Assembly (NCBI GenBank): GCA_037127255.1 | Contig: JBANSL010000013.1 | Location: 68,034,188-68,098,187 of the forward strand | Source of the DNA: Persicaria tinctoria | Taxonomy: Eukaryota > Streptophyta > Magnoliopsida > Caryophyllales > Polygonaceae | Length of the DNA stretch: 64,000 bases | Direction of reading: 5' to 3' | Shown here: in pieces, positions 20,584-34,627 of the stretch | Layout of the letters: every line of letters starts with the position of its first letter | Position numbering within the stretch: position 1 is the first letter of the stretch | The notes under the pieces: model-generated | The model's database searches: none | The model's input: the letters and a program-made list of their open reading frames with translations, nothing else | Told to the model about the DNA's origin: nothing | Translations under genes and position numbers: made by a program

Positions 20584-23500
20584 TTAGTGGACATAAAAAA
20601 TGTGCAAGGCATTCCTGCAATAAGAAAACTTATTAGCAGGAACAATTTTGGTTCCAAAGTCAGCAGGGTTCTCTTCCCCTTTGATCTTCTTCACCCGCAG
20701 TACCTGTTCTTCTACCCTGTGCTTGATATAATGGAACCTTACATCGATATGTTTGGTTCTTTCATGATACATAGGGTCTTTACACATATATAATGCACTT
20801 TGAGAGTCCGAATTAATCACAGGTAAGAAAGGTTTTCGAAGTATCTCTTCCAGAATACCTTTCATCCACACACCTTCCTTGGCAGCTTCAGTAGCTGCTA
20901 TGTACTCAGCTTTTGTGCTAGAAAGTGCAACAACAGATTGTTGTTGTGACTTCCAGGACACACAGTTCTCAACCCATGTGAAAAAGTAAGCAGTGGTTGA
21001 CTTTCTATTGTCCTTGTTGCTTGCATGATCAGAGTCAACATACCCTAACACTTGGGATACAGACTTGTAGAAGCTATACACCAAACCCAGATTTCTGGTG
21101 CCATAGATATACCTCAGATGGTACTTCATTTCTGCCCAGTGAGCTTGGCCTGGATTTGACATGAACCTGCTCAGCACACTAATAGCAAAGGCCAAGTCAG
21201 GTCTTGTACAAAGCATTGCATACATTACTGAACCCACATCAACATCATATGGCACAGAAGCCATCTCTTTTCTTTCACTCTCGGTTTTGGGGCAATGAGC
21301 TTTAGTAAGCTCCAAATGCCCTCATAATGGGATAGGTGAGGTTTTAGTGTTATCCACATTAAACATCTTCAAAACCTTCTCAATGTAATCCACCTGGGAC
21401 AACATGAGTTGCTTCTTTTTCCTATCCCATATCAGGTTAATACCAAGAATCTTTTGAGCATAGCCAAGGTCTTTCATCTCAAAGTTTTTCTTCAGGTCAC
21501 TTTTTACAGCAGAAATAAGAGGCATGGATGGACAAACAAGAAAAATGTCATCCACATATAGCAAGATAAACAAGGGACATACAGACTTAAGACCTCTAAA
21601 ATACAGACAAGAATCATATTCAGATCTCAGAAAACCAAGCTTCTTCATGCACAGATCAAATTTGATGTTCCACTGCCTATGAGATTCTTTAAGCCTATAT
21701 AAGGATTTCTTGAGCAAACATACATGATCAGGTTTACTTTTATAAACAAAACCCTTAGGCTGATTCATATATATAGTCTCATTCAAGTCTTCATGCAAAA
21801 AGGCAGTTTTAACATCCATTTGCTCCAATTCCCAATCAAACACAATGGCAATAGCAAGCAGAAGCCTTAAGGTTTTGTATTTAACCACAGGGGAAAAGAT
21901 ATCAGAAACCTTTGGCTACAAGCCTGGCTTTATACTTTGGAGGGTCATTTTTAGAAATTCCATCTTTAACCTTAAAAATCCATCTATTTTGAATTAGCTT
22001 AGCATGAGCAGGTTTAGGAACCAAAATCCAAGTCTTATTGTCATGCATAGATTTAATCTCATCAAGCATAGCAAGGAACCACTTCTTAGAATTAGTGGAC
22101 CTCATAGCAGATTCATAGGTTTCAGGAATATCAAACTTAACAATCTCAGAATCCACATAAGCAAACTCAATAATATGCATATAAGAAGAATACCTCCTGT
22201 TAGGAATAATGGTTCGAGGAACCCTATCCCTAACAAGTTGGTAATCAGACAAAGACACATCAGGCATAACAGTAGAGGAAGAAGTAGAAGTCTTAGAGGA
22301 AGATATAGAAGTAACTCCCTTTTCTGGACTATCATGGACATTTCCAGGGATTTCTTCTTTTCTTTCCCCCCTTAATTGTTGAGTTGCTGGATCAGGTGGT
22401 TGGTTGTGTGCTTGATCCTCAGTTGAAGATGTTATCACAGGTGAGGGGGTTGCTGGCTCAGGGCCTGCATCCAAACCCTCGTCCTCATCAGGCTCTTGTG
22501 CATTATTGGATCCCTTCTTGAAGTACTCATCAGGCACAAAGAACTTGGAGCTTGCTGTACTGGTACCTGCTGGATCAACAGAAGCCATGAGATTTTTGAA
22601 GTGGAAATCTTTTTCACTAAATGTGACACTTCTAGAAGTGATCACTTTATAGACACCAAGTTGGATGAGCAGGAGCCTATAGCCCTTTACACCCTCAGGG
22701 TAACCCAACATGACACATTTCAAGGCTCTAGGGTGCAGCTTGCCTTGCGATACCTGGTGGTAGGCAGTGCACCCAAAGGGTCTCAAATATGTCAAGTTGG
22801 GTGGCCTTCCAGTCCACTTTTCTTGTGGAGTGGTGAAGTTTATTGCAGAGAAGGGGCACCTGTTATGAGATAAGCAGATGTATGAACTGTTTCCCCCATA
22901 AACTGGATTTCATCCCTGCAGTAAACAACATACACCTGGTCTTCTCAAGCAGTGTCCTGTTCATCCTCTCAGTAGTGTCATTCTACTGAGGGGTGCGATG
23001 CACTGTGAGGTGTCTCCTTATCCCACATTCGTTACAAAAATCATCAAACAGTTTGTTGCAAAATTCAAGGCCATTGTCAGTCTTTAAGCAAACTATTTTA
23101 TTCCCAGTTTGGTTTTCAACTTTAGCTTTCCATATTTTAAAGGCAAAGAATGCTTCATCTTTTGTTTTGAGCAATGCAATCCAGACTTTTCTAGAGAAAT
23201 GATCAACAAAAGATATAAAGTACTTGTTGCCACTAAAAGTGTCAACTTGTGCAGGACCCCAAGGATCATAATGGATATATTCTAAGGTCTTAGAAGCAAT
23301 GTAAACAGATCTAGAGAAAGTATGCTTATAATCTTTACCAAACACACAGTTTTCACAGAAGGATAAAACAGCAGGCTTAGCAGACAAAACTCCTTGTTTA
23401 TGAAAATGCAACAAACCTGTATTGCCAATATGACCTAGTCTATGATGCCATAACTCAGTTTGATCATTGGTCATATCAACAGACTTAGCAAGCACATTAC

Positions 23501-24878
23501 ACTCAGAACTAGCATTGATGACATGATATAAGCCTTTTCTCTTTATGGCTTTAAGCAAGAATTCACCATTATAAGAGACAGTTTTCACACCAGTTTTGGT
23601 ATTAATATCATAATCCAGGTCATCAAGAACAAATTCAGAAATAAGACTTCTTCTCAAATCAGGCACCCATCTGACATCTTTTAAAATCAGAGTCTTATTA
23701 TCAGGCAGATTCACAGTTACATTACCACTACCCTCAATTTTCAACACAGTATGATCACCCAGATAAACACTACCAGACACAGACTCATCAATGTGATCAA
23801 ACACAGATTTCAAGGGGGTGGCATGCATGGTACAACCAGAGTCTAATATCCATGATTTGCTAGTAACAGAAGTATCCAACACAGAAGTGCACATAAACAA
23901 TTCAGCAGGATAGGAATACTTTTCAGTTTCAAGCAAAGAGACAGGCATTGATTTAGACTTATTCTCATCGGCTTTTTTCTTCTTCCTACAATCTTTTATC
24001 CAATGGCTAGGTAAACCACAATAATTGCAAGTAGAATCCTTAGGCACTTTACTGTTAGACTCAGCAAGCTTGGGTTTTTCATCATTCTTAGGCTTATTCT
24101 CATCAGATTTGGGCTTTTTATTTTTAGACTTGTTGCCTTGCCTATTGCCACCATTGGCATACATTACCTCAGATTTCTCAGATGAATCTTGTTTAGATCT
24201 ATATTTTGGTTTAAACACTTTAAGCATTTCATTCTTCTCTTGGATAGTATCAACTATCCTTTCCTTTGTCAAAGGTTCACGAGAGAATTGAATGACATCC
24301 TTAAAGTGGTCAAACTGGGCAGGCAAAGAGTTCAATAATAAAATAGCCTGGTGAGAGTCTTTAATACTATCATCACACTTTTCCAATTCTTGAGTCATCT
24401 TAAGAAATTTATCCAAGTTATCATGCAGAGTCAAAGAAACATCCATTTTAAAGGTAAACAGGAGACACATTAAGGAAATACGACTAGGAAGAGATTTAGA
24501 GAGATAGAGATCCTCCAGAGTTAACCATAGGACTCTAGGGTCAGAAATTTTAACCGTTTGACGAGCAACTTCATATGTCAGACGAAGCATGATCTCAGCA
24601 TAGGCATGTTCTGCCATTTCTGGATCTACAGGCACATCAAGCTTGCCAGTGCCAGGGCCATTCTTCAGAGGAGTGTGTTCCTCAATTAGAATATCTTTTT
24701 TCTTGGCATTTTTGGTTTCTGATGCAGTAGTGGCTGGATTTACAACTTTCCAACACTTTTCTTTTATCAAGATGGACTTCATCTTGATCTTCCACATTGC
24801 AAAGTCGATTTTGCCCTCAAATGGCTTAATCTTCACAGAAGCATCTGACATTATTAATGATTTCAAGTACCTGAACAA
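20584..24878 (-). pseudogene. Copia gag-pol polyprotein, broken
   Basis: From 24878 downward: gag (KIKPFEGKIDFAMWKIKMKS; a start at the ATG at 24851, MSDAS, is most natural), zinc knuckle CNYCGLPSHWIKDC, protease WILDSGCTMHATP, GAG-pre-integrase HHRLGH...CENCVFGK, and the integrase core with TDNGLEF. A stop ends the first frame at 22983 inside the integrase core. The frame reopens at 22795-21902 (integrase C-terminus, then RT start WFLAMLDEIKSMHDNKTW), 21888-21322 (RT with YVDDIFLV) and 21315-20584 (RT end, then RNase H SWKSQQQSVVALSSTKAEYIA and YHERTKHIDVRFHYI). Three breaks make it non-functional, although each block keeps its catalytic residues. Gag type and order suggest the Tork/Tnt1 group. 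Confidence 0.93.
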
Positions 24879-25134
24879 GAAATCAAAGATAACAAAGTCA
24901 GTAGCAAGAATTTCACAGTAACCTTCAAGAAACTCAAAGATTAATAAACACAGAAAGCACAGATGGGTTTTGAAAACAGTGATACATCAAATAGAGGAGG
25001 AATGGCACCACGCGTGAGCGCTTTCTAGGTCCACCCAATGCTCTATTTCCATATCCTCTCCCTGAAGCCAACAATGACCCAGGAAGGTGGGAAAAGAGAC
25101 ACTCAGGCTCTAGTATCACAATCAGAGAAACCCT

Positions 25135-25150
25135 AGCTCTAATACCAATT
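25135..25150 (-). other. Primer binding site (iMet type)
   Basis: On the minus strand AATTGGTATTAGAGCT lies immediately inside the 5' LTR. It differs from the iMet site by one base. Confidence 0.85.
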
Positions 25151-25937
25151 TGTAAAACTCAAACGAATACCTAATTCTATAAACAAGATACGAATCGAAT
25201 GAATAATGCGGAAACTTAAACGAACAAAGAACGCAAAGGACACAAAGATTTGTTGATGCAGTTCAGCGAACCTACTCTGCGGAGCCTCAGGAGGGTGAGA
25301 CTCAACCCCATAACAATTCACTAAGCAGATCAAGGCTACAAGTCATGGTTGCATGTCACAAGAAAAGACAAACTATAGATCTACTCTAGATATGAACAGG
25401 AAAGACAATAAGCGGAAGAACAACGAGCAAGGCGCAAGAGAAAACTCCCCGATCTTCTCAGATCTTGAATCGAAGAAGATATGAAGGCAGGACGACGATT
25501 AAGACCAGAAACATACGTCGTCTTCAAGGATCTAGCAAAGATCGGACTCATGAAGCTTGGAGGAAGCTTCAGCAATGGCGGATTCTCTTCGTCGCTCTCT
25601 AGTTCCCGACTCTCTCTCTCTTGGAGACGGACTTACCAACTTGAGCAAGCAGCAACACTGAACTGAGCTTGGATCTAGGGTTTCCTTATATTAGGTAACC
25701 CTAGACAAAACGCGGTGTTTCACTTAAGCGAGCTGGTGATGATCCATCAGACAAGGAAGCTGGATCGGGAGTGATCTTTGGGCCTTTCTATTAAGCCCAT
25801 GACATAAGTCCGAGCTTAAGCCCAAACCACTTATTGTCTATCTATCATACATAAGATATATAACCTATAGTTTATACATTTGTGTGACATGCCATCCTAT
25901 GACTTATACAAGACACTTAAGATTACAAAGCATAACA
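25151..25937 (-). repeat. 5' LTR of the minus-strand copia element
   Basis: The 787-bp LTR is the partner of 19706-20482, with the same TGTAAAAC and GCATAACA ends. It is adjacent to the primer site. Confidence 0.92.
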
Positions 25938-25942
25938 ACGTA

Positions 25943-26760
25943 CCATCATTAGTGGATGGGATACTCCTAACGAATGGGATACTCTTACCCACACGCAAAT
26001 TGATAGATTTAAAGCATTGTGGGTTCAAGAATGTCGTCCCCTTACACCATGTTAATTAGCAGTCGTTGCACTATGATGTCAGACGTTGTAAAATAAAAGT
26101 CTATCATCATTTGTGATCGAAAACATCCATATTATCTTCTTTCACACATGTATATGTTCTATGATAAGTTTATTTATACAACTTTATTTACTTTGAAAAG
26201 ATAAATATTGCATACTTGTTGGAAATAGTCCTGATTGGACGTCATTCAACGTCTACTCGAATGTTATCGTCCCCTCACCTTAGGCTACCTACAACATCTA
26301 ATTGGACATTGCAGTTGGCCCGCCCAGACCCAATTGGACGCTGCAATTTGGGCCAACTTGATCAGGCGTTTCCAATTACAGTATTTCAAAGTTGAAACTT
26401 TCCCACCGCAAGGACCAATTAAAAGCTGCATTGGAAATTGTGCAGCATCCAATTCGGTGTTGATTCCCGGCTAATTAAGTTGTAGATTTACTGTGTATAT
26501 AAGGAGACCTATTAAATATTTATCTATTAATATTTTTAATGAATACAGTTTTAATTTATGTTTATACTACTAATTAACTACTGTAAAAAATACTGAGTAT
26601 ATAAATAGATTATACTGTAACTTCTAATGACGATAAATTATGAAAACCTATAAAAACGGGAAATTTTCTAAATGTGTATAGCACTATAGCTTGTAGATTT
26701 CTTTTCAAAGTCGGTGGGCACGCAGTCGTCTCTTAAGCAGAAGAAGGTGAAACGGCGATA
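25943..26760. other. Intergenic region upstream of the SUMO gene
   Basis: No gene is seen. The frame at 26235-26474 has no recognisable domain. A TATA-like TATATAAGG at about 26495 is about 260 bp upstream of the SUMO start codon and could be its core promoter with a long leader; this is not certain. Confidence 0.35.
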
Positions 26761-28735
<1,975 letters not shown>

Positions 28736-30414
28736 CCCCATGCCTCATGGGCTTGTCTCCTGACAAAGTAAAATACATCCTATTTAGCCATTTCTGTGTT
28801 TGAGTGCATTGGTCTCTTGGAATTCGTAATGGTTGTGACTTATAAGGGAGTTTCTAAGCACGTTTCATACTACATTATGCATCTCCTATCGATGAATCAC
28901 TGTTAATTAGAATCTTTTTGCAACTCCTGTCTTGACTGCATTAGCCTTCCTATCTTGACTGAGTTTCTTATCATATGAGAAGCCAGTAAGGCCACTTGGC
29001 CATCATCATCTTAACCGTCTTAGAAGTCCTCCCACCGCCCATAGACCAGAGATGTGCCGATGAGTTGGAACTGTATGAGCATGATCTCAGCTTCAGTCTT
29101 CAGCTGCCATTTACCAACCAGGTAGGTTTGGTTTCGCCACCTTCTCCGGAAGTGAAGGTGAATAAACCCAACCACAAAGGTAGGTGAGAACAAGTGAAGA
29201 GACCGAATGCAATATGTAATTTTGCAATCACCGTTTGCACCACTGAAGCACGTCGGTGTTGATACTTTAGCTGCACCACCATCCAGGGTAAAAGCTAAGC
29301 TAGGCGGGACTCAAGCTCTGAATTGAATTTTTTCCGTCGATTGTCCTGTAACGAACTCGAGCACTCGCTTTAGATCGAAGTTCAACATGCTATGAGAGCT
29401 ACCAGGACCATGACTCTAGTTGTTTGAGTTCGTTCTCCCACAAATCCCTTATAGAAAACCAAACTAGAATTTCATTTTCACTATGATGACATATGAGCTT
29501 CTAGATCCAAGTGATCCTCTATATCGATCTCCATCCAAGCGATCATCCTAGATTGAAGTTGGTGACACCACCATTTTGACGGAAAGAACTTTGGGGAAAT
29601 TAAATTGCACTCTATGCAAAGAACAAGGTCGGTTTCGTTATTGGAACCCTAGAAAAAGTCATATCCGAGTTTGCTGAAGCTTAGGAGCTGGGAAAGATCC
29701 AAGGATATGATCATCTCCTGGCTTGTAAACGAAACGACTCATCGCAGAGATCATGGCCGGGCATTAATGTTATATACAACAATACAACACAAGGAATCAG
29801 GAGTGCTTTCGAATCTCGTTTCACTACATGCTAAGACAAGTAACAAGAGTAATTTAGGTCCACAGAGTGGTTCAGGCAAGCCTCATGATGAAAGGGCACC
29901 TTTGTTCTACATGAATTTTAACAAGACAAATCACACTGTTGATAGGTTATTTCCTCGTAGCTAGGATTTTCGCCTGACATGGTAAAAAATAAGAATTGGA
30001 ATTGAAATGTGACTAAAATAGCTGCAAATGAATTTACTCCTAGACAGTTTTTGCAACTAATGAATCTATTTCAGTCAGTATCTATTGGTTTTTAGTGTTT
30101 TAGGAAGCTCATGTGTGGGACTCATGAGAAGGACCATGGCATGGATGACTTTGCAAGCTTCACATGTATGACCTATTCAGAGCAAGTTTTCAATAAGGTA
30201 ACCTGGATAGTGGACAGTTTGTATTTTTTTTTTTTTAAATGAAAGGAATTCGACGCATCGGACAGGCTCGGTGAGTCAAGAGGTCAAAAAGATCGACAAT
30301 TACAATGTAAATATATTTGTTATAATTTTTTTTTATCTTAAAATTTACCCAAATAATTTTGTGTTGTACATAAGGTCTCACAAGGGTTGTAGGTGATCCA
30401 AACTCCTTGCGTAT
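28736..30414. other. SUMO 3' flank and unannotated sequence
   Basis: The first few hundred bases are probably the SUMO 3' UTR. No convincing gene follows. The frame at 29671-29964 (97 codons) has no domain I can name and resembles a decayed retroelement piece at best. Confidence 0.35.
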
Positions 30415-30430
30415 ACTAATGTCATTTCCT

Positions 30431-30749
30431 TTTTTTTTTTGTGGTGAAAAAACGGAGGAAACCTCCATCAACAAGAAGCAAGGGACTACATACAAATAAG
30501 CCGGGGAGTAGTTCTTCCCCTACGATCCTCATCCAGTAAAACACTAATCCCATCGGGAGGTTCTCCTAAGGCATGAAAACCTCTCGTGATAGCAAGCCCG
30601 GTTTTAGCGAGGGAGTTCGCGACGCGGTTCGCTTCCCTGAAAATATGATGAAACTGGATCTCCCAGTTCTTGCTGATAAAGCTTTGGATTGTTGCACCAT
30701 GCTAGATATCGGGTAATGAGCCGCCACCCCTTTCACAACCCAAAATGGC
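30431..30749 (-). mobile_element. Tiny 5'-truncated LINE tail with RNase H end
   Basis: A 16-bp perfect direct repeat ACTAATGTCATTTCCT (30415-30430 and 30750-30765) bounds about 319 bp. On the minus strand this ends in an A-run (the T-run at 30430-30440), so it is a poly-A-tailed L1 insertion. The minus strand encodes NWEIQFHHIFREANRVANSL and then KTGLAIT, the last part of a plant L1 RNase H, followed after a frameshift by FHALGEPPDGISVLLDEDRRG. Confidence 0.88.
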
Positions 30750-30765
30750 ACTAATGTCATTTCCT

Positions 30766-32440
30766 TAAGTAGGTATGTTCAAGACCTTTCAGAACGCAAA
30801 ATTTAGATAACAATGTAACTTTATGACTTTATTTATTGTTTACTATATAATTGTTATAATTTTTTTTTATCTTATAATTATGGTACTGCGTATAATAGTT
30901 ACCTTAGCCACATATTGTTTAGTATATATCTTCTTCCTTTTTTTTTCCAAATCAAATCATATCGTATGAATTATAACCATATCCCACTATCCGACTTTTT
31001 TTTCAGCATTTGGAGATGATACAGTATTATATCACACAATCTGACTTTTGAAGGTTAGTATTCATACGGTATTATATTTTATATATTATATAAATATATC
31101 TTTGTTTACAAATACTATGTACACTTACCTTAACCACCTATTGTCTGAAGAGTATATATCTTCTTCCCTTTTTATTTTTTTCAAAATCAAATCATACCGT
31201 ATGAATTGTTTGTAGAGTATATATCTTCTTCCTTTTTTTTTCCAAATCAAATCATACCATATGAATTACAACCATATAACACAATCCAATTTATTTATTT
31301 TTTCTGTATTTTTCCTCTCTCTATATATATATCATAACATTCATTTTTCTTTTTATCTTCAGCTTCATTTGTATATTCATGTAATTTACACCTATTGTGT
31401 TTTTATAAAGAATTTGCTTTGCTCTATATGTCTCACTCGATTTTTTTTTCTTACCTTTTTATTTTTAAGATTTAAGATGGCCGATTACTTTACTTTTATC
31501 CAAGATATCACTCCTAACAAAGATGATTGAGAAATTCACATACGGATCATTACGTTGTAGAGTGCCCGACAATTTACATTGGAATCAAAATACAATTTGG
31601 AGATGATTTTCAAAGATGAGAAGGTATTGCATCTTCGATCATTTTTTTTTACTTTATACACATCCATCATATATAACTACTCCTTTTTTTCCCCATTAGT
31701 TCTTTTATATATTTTAAAGTACAAATATTATATCTTTTGTTATGAAAATTTCACAAGGGCATACAATACAAGCAATGTTGAAGAATACTTTACTATATGA
31801 CTTTCCAATGTCTCTCAAGGAGGGGGGGGGGGGGGGTATTGCATCGTTAAAACAATTTTCTATTGCTACCAACTCGGTGAAAAACTTTTTGGCCACGCAA
31901 CCTAAATATTAGATATATTTCTGTATTGGCCACTTTAGTTACAAAGTGAGATGATATGTTATGTAATTTGAACCGTCTATATTGTTTTGTTGATTTAGAA
32001 ACGATTGAACAAAACAATAATCCTGAAAATTATTTAGTAGGTTAATATTTTATTTATTTCTATCGTCATTATACATACACATATAAATTCAATCTTTGTT
32101 ATATTCTCTCATCTAATCTATTGTTCTTTTTTTAGCAGGGTTATTCATTGTTACATTTTTTCATTGATGGACTCGTATCATTGCATATATTCAAGACTCA
32201 TTCTACAAGTTTACTTATTTTTCAGTTTTTTTTTAATTCTAAAATTTACATAACAATGTAACTTTATGACTTTATTTATTTTGCCTTTCAATCCAATATT
32301 TTTTGTAACATTAACGGTTGATTTTATTTTTATTTTATGGTTCCACGTAATTTATTTTACTTAATTGTTAATTCCAATCTTTTAATATATCCCGTGTAAT
32401 GAACTAGTATTATATTATAAAATAAAAATTATATTATAAA
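30766..32440. repeat. AT-rich region with recurring short repeats, no gene
   Basis: The block GTATATATCTTCTTCC plus CAAATCAAATCATA and YGTATGAATT occurs at about 30922-30972, 31150-31208 and 31216-31267. The block AACAATGTAACTTTATGACT plus TTATTTATT occurs at about 30810-30840 and 32252-32283. A 17-base G-run lies at about 31823-31839. Frames here (31261-31530, 31579-31800) are chance products of low complexity. Confidence 0.7.
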
Positions 32441-32559
32441 ACCTTGTGTTACGCGGGAATCCTGTTGTAATTTCGGCGGGAAACCGTAGGCTTCCCTTGG
32501 AAGTTGGCTGGAAAAATTAAACAAGTACTGTTGGAATCGTATCCTTGCGCTCTAGAATC

Positions 32560-32577
<18 letters not shown>

Positions 32578-32590
<13 letters not shown>

Positions 32591-33549
32591 CGAAGCGGAA
32601 GTTGGAATGGCTGGAGGTGGTTTCGAATAGGCGAAAACCGACTGCTTCTACGCCGTTTCCGATGTACGCCCCGGCCACGCGGTACGTCGCCCCGGCCACG
32701 CGGTACGTCGCCCCGACTCTTGTAAGGCCGAACCTGAGTTACGCCCCGCCGATTCCGAGTTGCTCCCCTCGAGTCGTGCCAGACACTCGTCTTATCACCA
32801 TCAATGTCAACAGCCAGGTATCTGGCCGCTATCTTCAATTGCATTTTGTTTCTTTTCTTAATTTAATGGTTGATTGTGTGTTTTGGAATTAGGATTTGTC
32901 AGGATCGAGATGGTTAGGGTTAGGGTTTGGGTTGGGTTTTATTGCTCCTTGTAATTTTGGTCGATCATGTGTTCTGTTGAATATTGAAGATCTGCTGCAG
33001 GAATTCGATTCATTACTTCCAGTCTCTTCTTTGATTAGTGTCATCAAGGCGATTGGATTTCACTGTAAGCCTAAAAACAGAACCCCATAGATATTGAATG
33101 TATAATTTTGGGGGTTTAGTACTTGGGGCTTCTCAAGATATATGAACTGAAATTTTGCCTTGATTAAACAAAATCAGTTCCACTAATGGGGCATTGAACA
33201 GGATTTATACTGACAGATTTGAATGTGTTGGGTTTTGTAGTATGGTTATGAATGTTCATTCATGATAAAGAGATGCACCCCTCTGAACAAACTCATGACT
33301 ACTTACTACGAGCGTAAGAATATGGAGTATGGCTCTCTCAGATTCTTACTGGATGGAACCCGAGTTCGTCCAAATCAGACCCCTCAAGAGGTCGGTTTTC
33401 AACTCTGAATGTTTTCGCATTAAACATGGCCTGAAATTTACACAGCTCTCACAAGCTAGATATTTGCCTTTGTACAGTTGGGTATCGATGATGGCGATGA
33501 GATTGACGCAATGATGGAAATGGAAGGAGGTACACCTACTCTTGCTTAG
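32578..33549 (+). CDS. Divergent SUMO-like protein with extended N-terminus, three exons
   Basis: Exons 32578-32817, 33241-33390 and 33478-33549 join in phase 0 to give 153 residues. Exon 2 is exactly 50 codons and exon 3 begins in the same place as in the canonical SUMO gene at 26761, so the two are paralogs. The core keeps FMIKRCTPLNKLM, LRFLLDGTRVRPNQTPQEL and DDGDEIDAMM, and a diglycine in MEGG followed by TPTLA. The residues just before the diglycine are MEMEGG instead of HQTGG, which could alter protease processing. Exon 1 encodes 80 residues instead of 30, basic and then Pro/Tyr/Arg-rich, with a 21-bp tandem repeat giving APATRYV twice. The frame is open and junctions are GT/AG (introns 423 and 87 bp). 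Function is inferred only from the fold; whether it is conjugated is unknown. A GA repeat (32556-32577) precedes the ATG. Confidence 0.85.
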
Positions 33550-34384
33550 GCTAACATATAGGCCCTGGTAAACTAGATTAATTAACTTGCAGACAGTTTA
33601 GTTGAGTACAACTAAATAGATCATTATGTATATAGATGTATCTGGTGGAGTCTAATTTTGCTTAGATGATATGGTATTGCTTTCTTCTGGATGGTAGTCT
33701 GTATGGTATATTTTCAATTAGACTTATATAGATCGGAATGGTTTGAAGAAATAGATCAATGTGTTGGTGACGGTTTTTATTACCAAAGCTTCTATTGGGT
33801 TCAATCAGGTTTGATCATTCAAGTCCAAACCTGAAACTGAGTGATGTTGGAAACAAAGCGCATGGATTTGTATTTGATGATAGTAGAGACACAGCCCACC
33901 TACTCGAATAGATCGAATACCGACATCAAGATGATAAATTGACAAACAAACCGGTAACACAAACACAAAGAAAAACAACACACAAAAGTAAGAGAAAAAT
34001 GGCAGTCATATGAAAAGAACCTAGGGAAGCCGAGAACGTCAGAAAGCGATCGTCAGGATAAGCATGGAAAGCATTCATCAATGGAAGCCCCTAGGGAAAG
34101 AACGACGATGCAGAACATGCTCGTTTATAACAAACATTTGGAAAACTTTTGTGAAATGCACATTAGGGACATTATGAACACAACCTCTCCTTGCAAAAGC
34201 CGAAACTGACACCCAAGATCAATATCACGATCAACCTGCAACTCAAAAGAAGGCTTTGAGTCGATGAGTGAATTTGAAATAAAATCCCATAACTGAAACC
34301 TTTGAATTATGATTCGCTACCCCTGTTCTAAAAAATATTACATATTGTGTTAATATATTTTTGTGTGCACTTGTTAATATAATA
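33550..34384. other. 3' flank of the SUMO-like gene, no gene
   Basis: This probably includes the 3' UTR. No frame or repeat with recognisable identity is seen up to the copia target site. Confidence 0.4.
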
Positions 34385-34389
34385 CTCTA

Positions 34390-34563
34390 TATGAGCCTGT
34401 GTGGTGCATCTGTGCACGTGTACGGCCGATAGTGTGAGTGGCAGTCCAACCTCCCTTAGATGTAACAAACTCAGACACAACAAAACACAATCGAATTCCA
34501 GTTTTTCTCTTCAGTTTCTCTTCGTGTTCCATGGCGATTTGGTGAACTGTGATCCAATTCATA
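34390..34563 (+). repeat. 5' LTR, internally deleted
   Basis: The 174-bp LTR lacks two internal blocks present in the 3' LTR (262 bp). One of the missing blocks contains GGCTATAAAGCC, the likely TATA box, so this 5' LTR has probably lost its promoter. Confidence 0.88.
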
Positions 34564-34627
34564 TAGTATCAGAGCAAGGAACGAATCTGTGTTGAGATTC
34601 GTCGAAGATCTGAAGTGATTAGCTACC

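Larger units (their letters stand above)
19706..25937 (-). mobile_element. Complete but inactive Ty1/copia element, minus strand
   Basis: Two LTRs in direct orientation (19706-20482 and 25151-25937) bound a 4.7 kb interior with gag, protease, integrase, RT and RNase H in copia order. The flanking 5-mers are ACATA (19701-19705) and ACGTA (25938-25942), a target duplication with one mismatch. The LTRs differ at roughly 5-7 percent of positions by eye plus a 10-bp indel, so the insertion is not recent. Confidence 0.93.

Noticed and set aside
22004..22873. Plus-strand frames over the minus copia pol
   Set aside because: They are antisense shadows of integrase and RT coding sequence.
30922..31270. 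CRISPR-like spaced repeats
   Set aside because: Three irregularly spaced, diverged AT-rich copies with no uniform spacers, in a plant genome.
31823..31839. G-quadruplex regulatory element at the G-run, also at 39070-39086 and 55832-55844
   Set aside because: Single homopolymer runs, one of them the polypurine tract of a retroelement; their lengths may also be unreliable.
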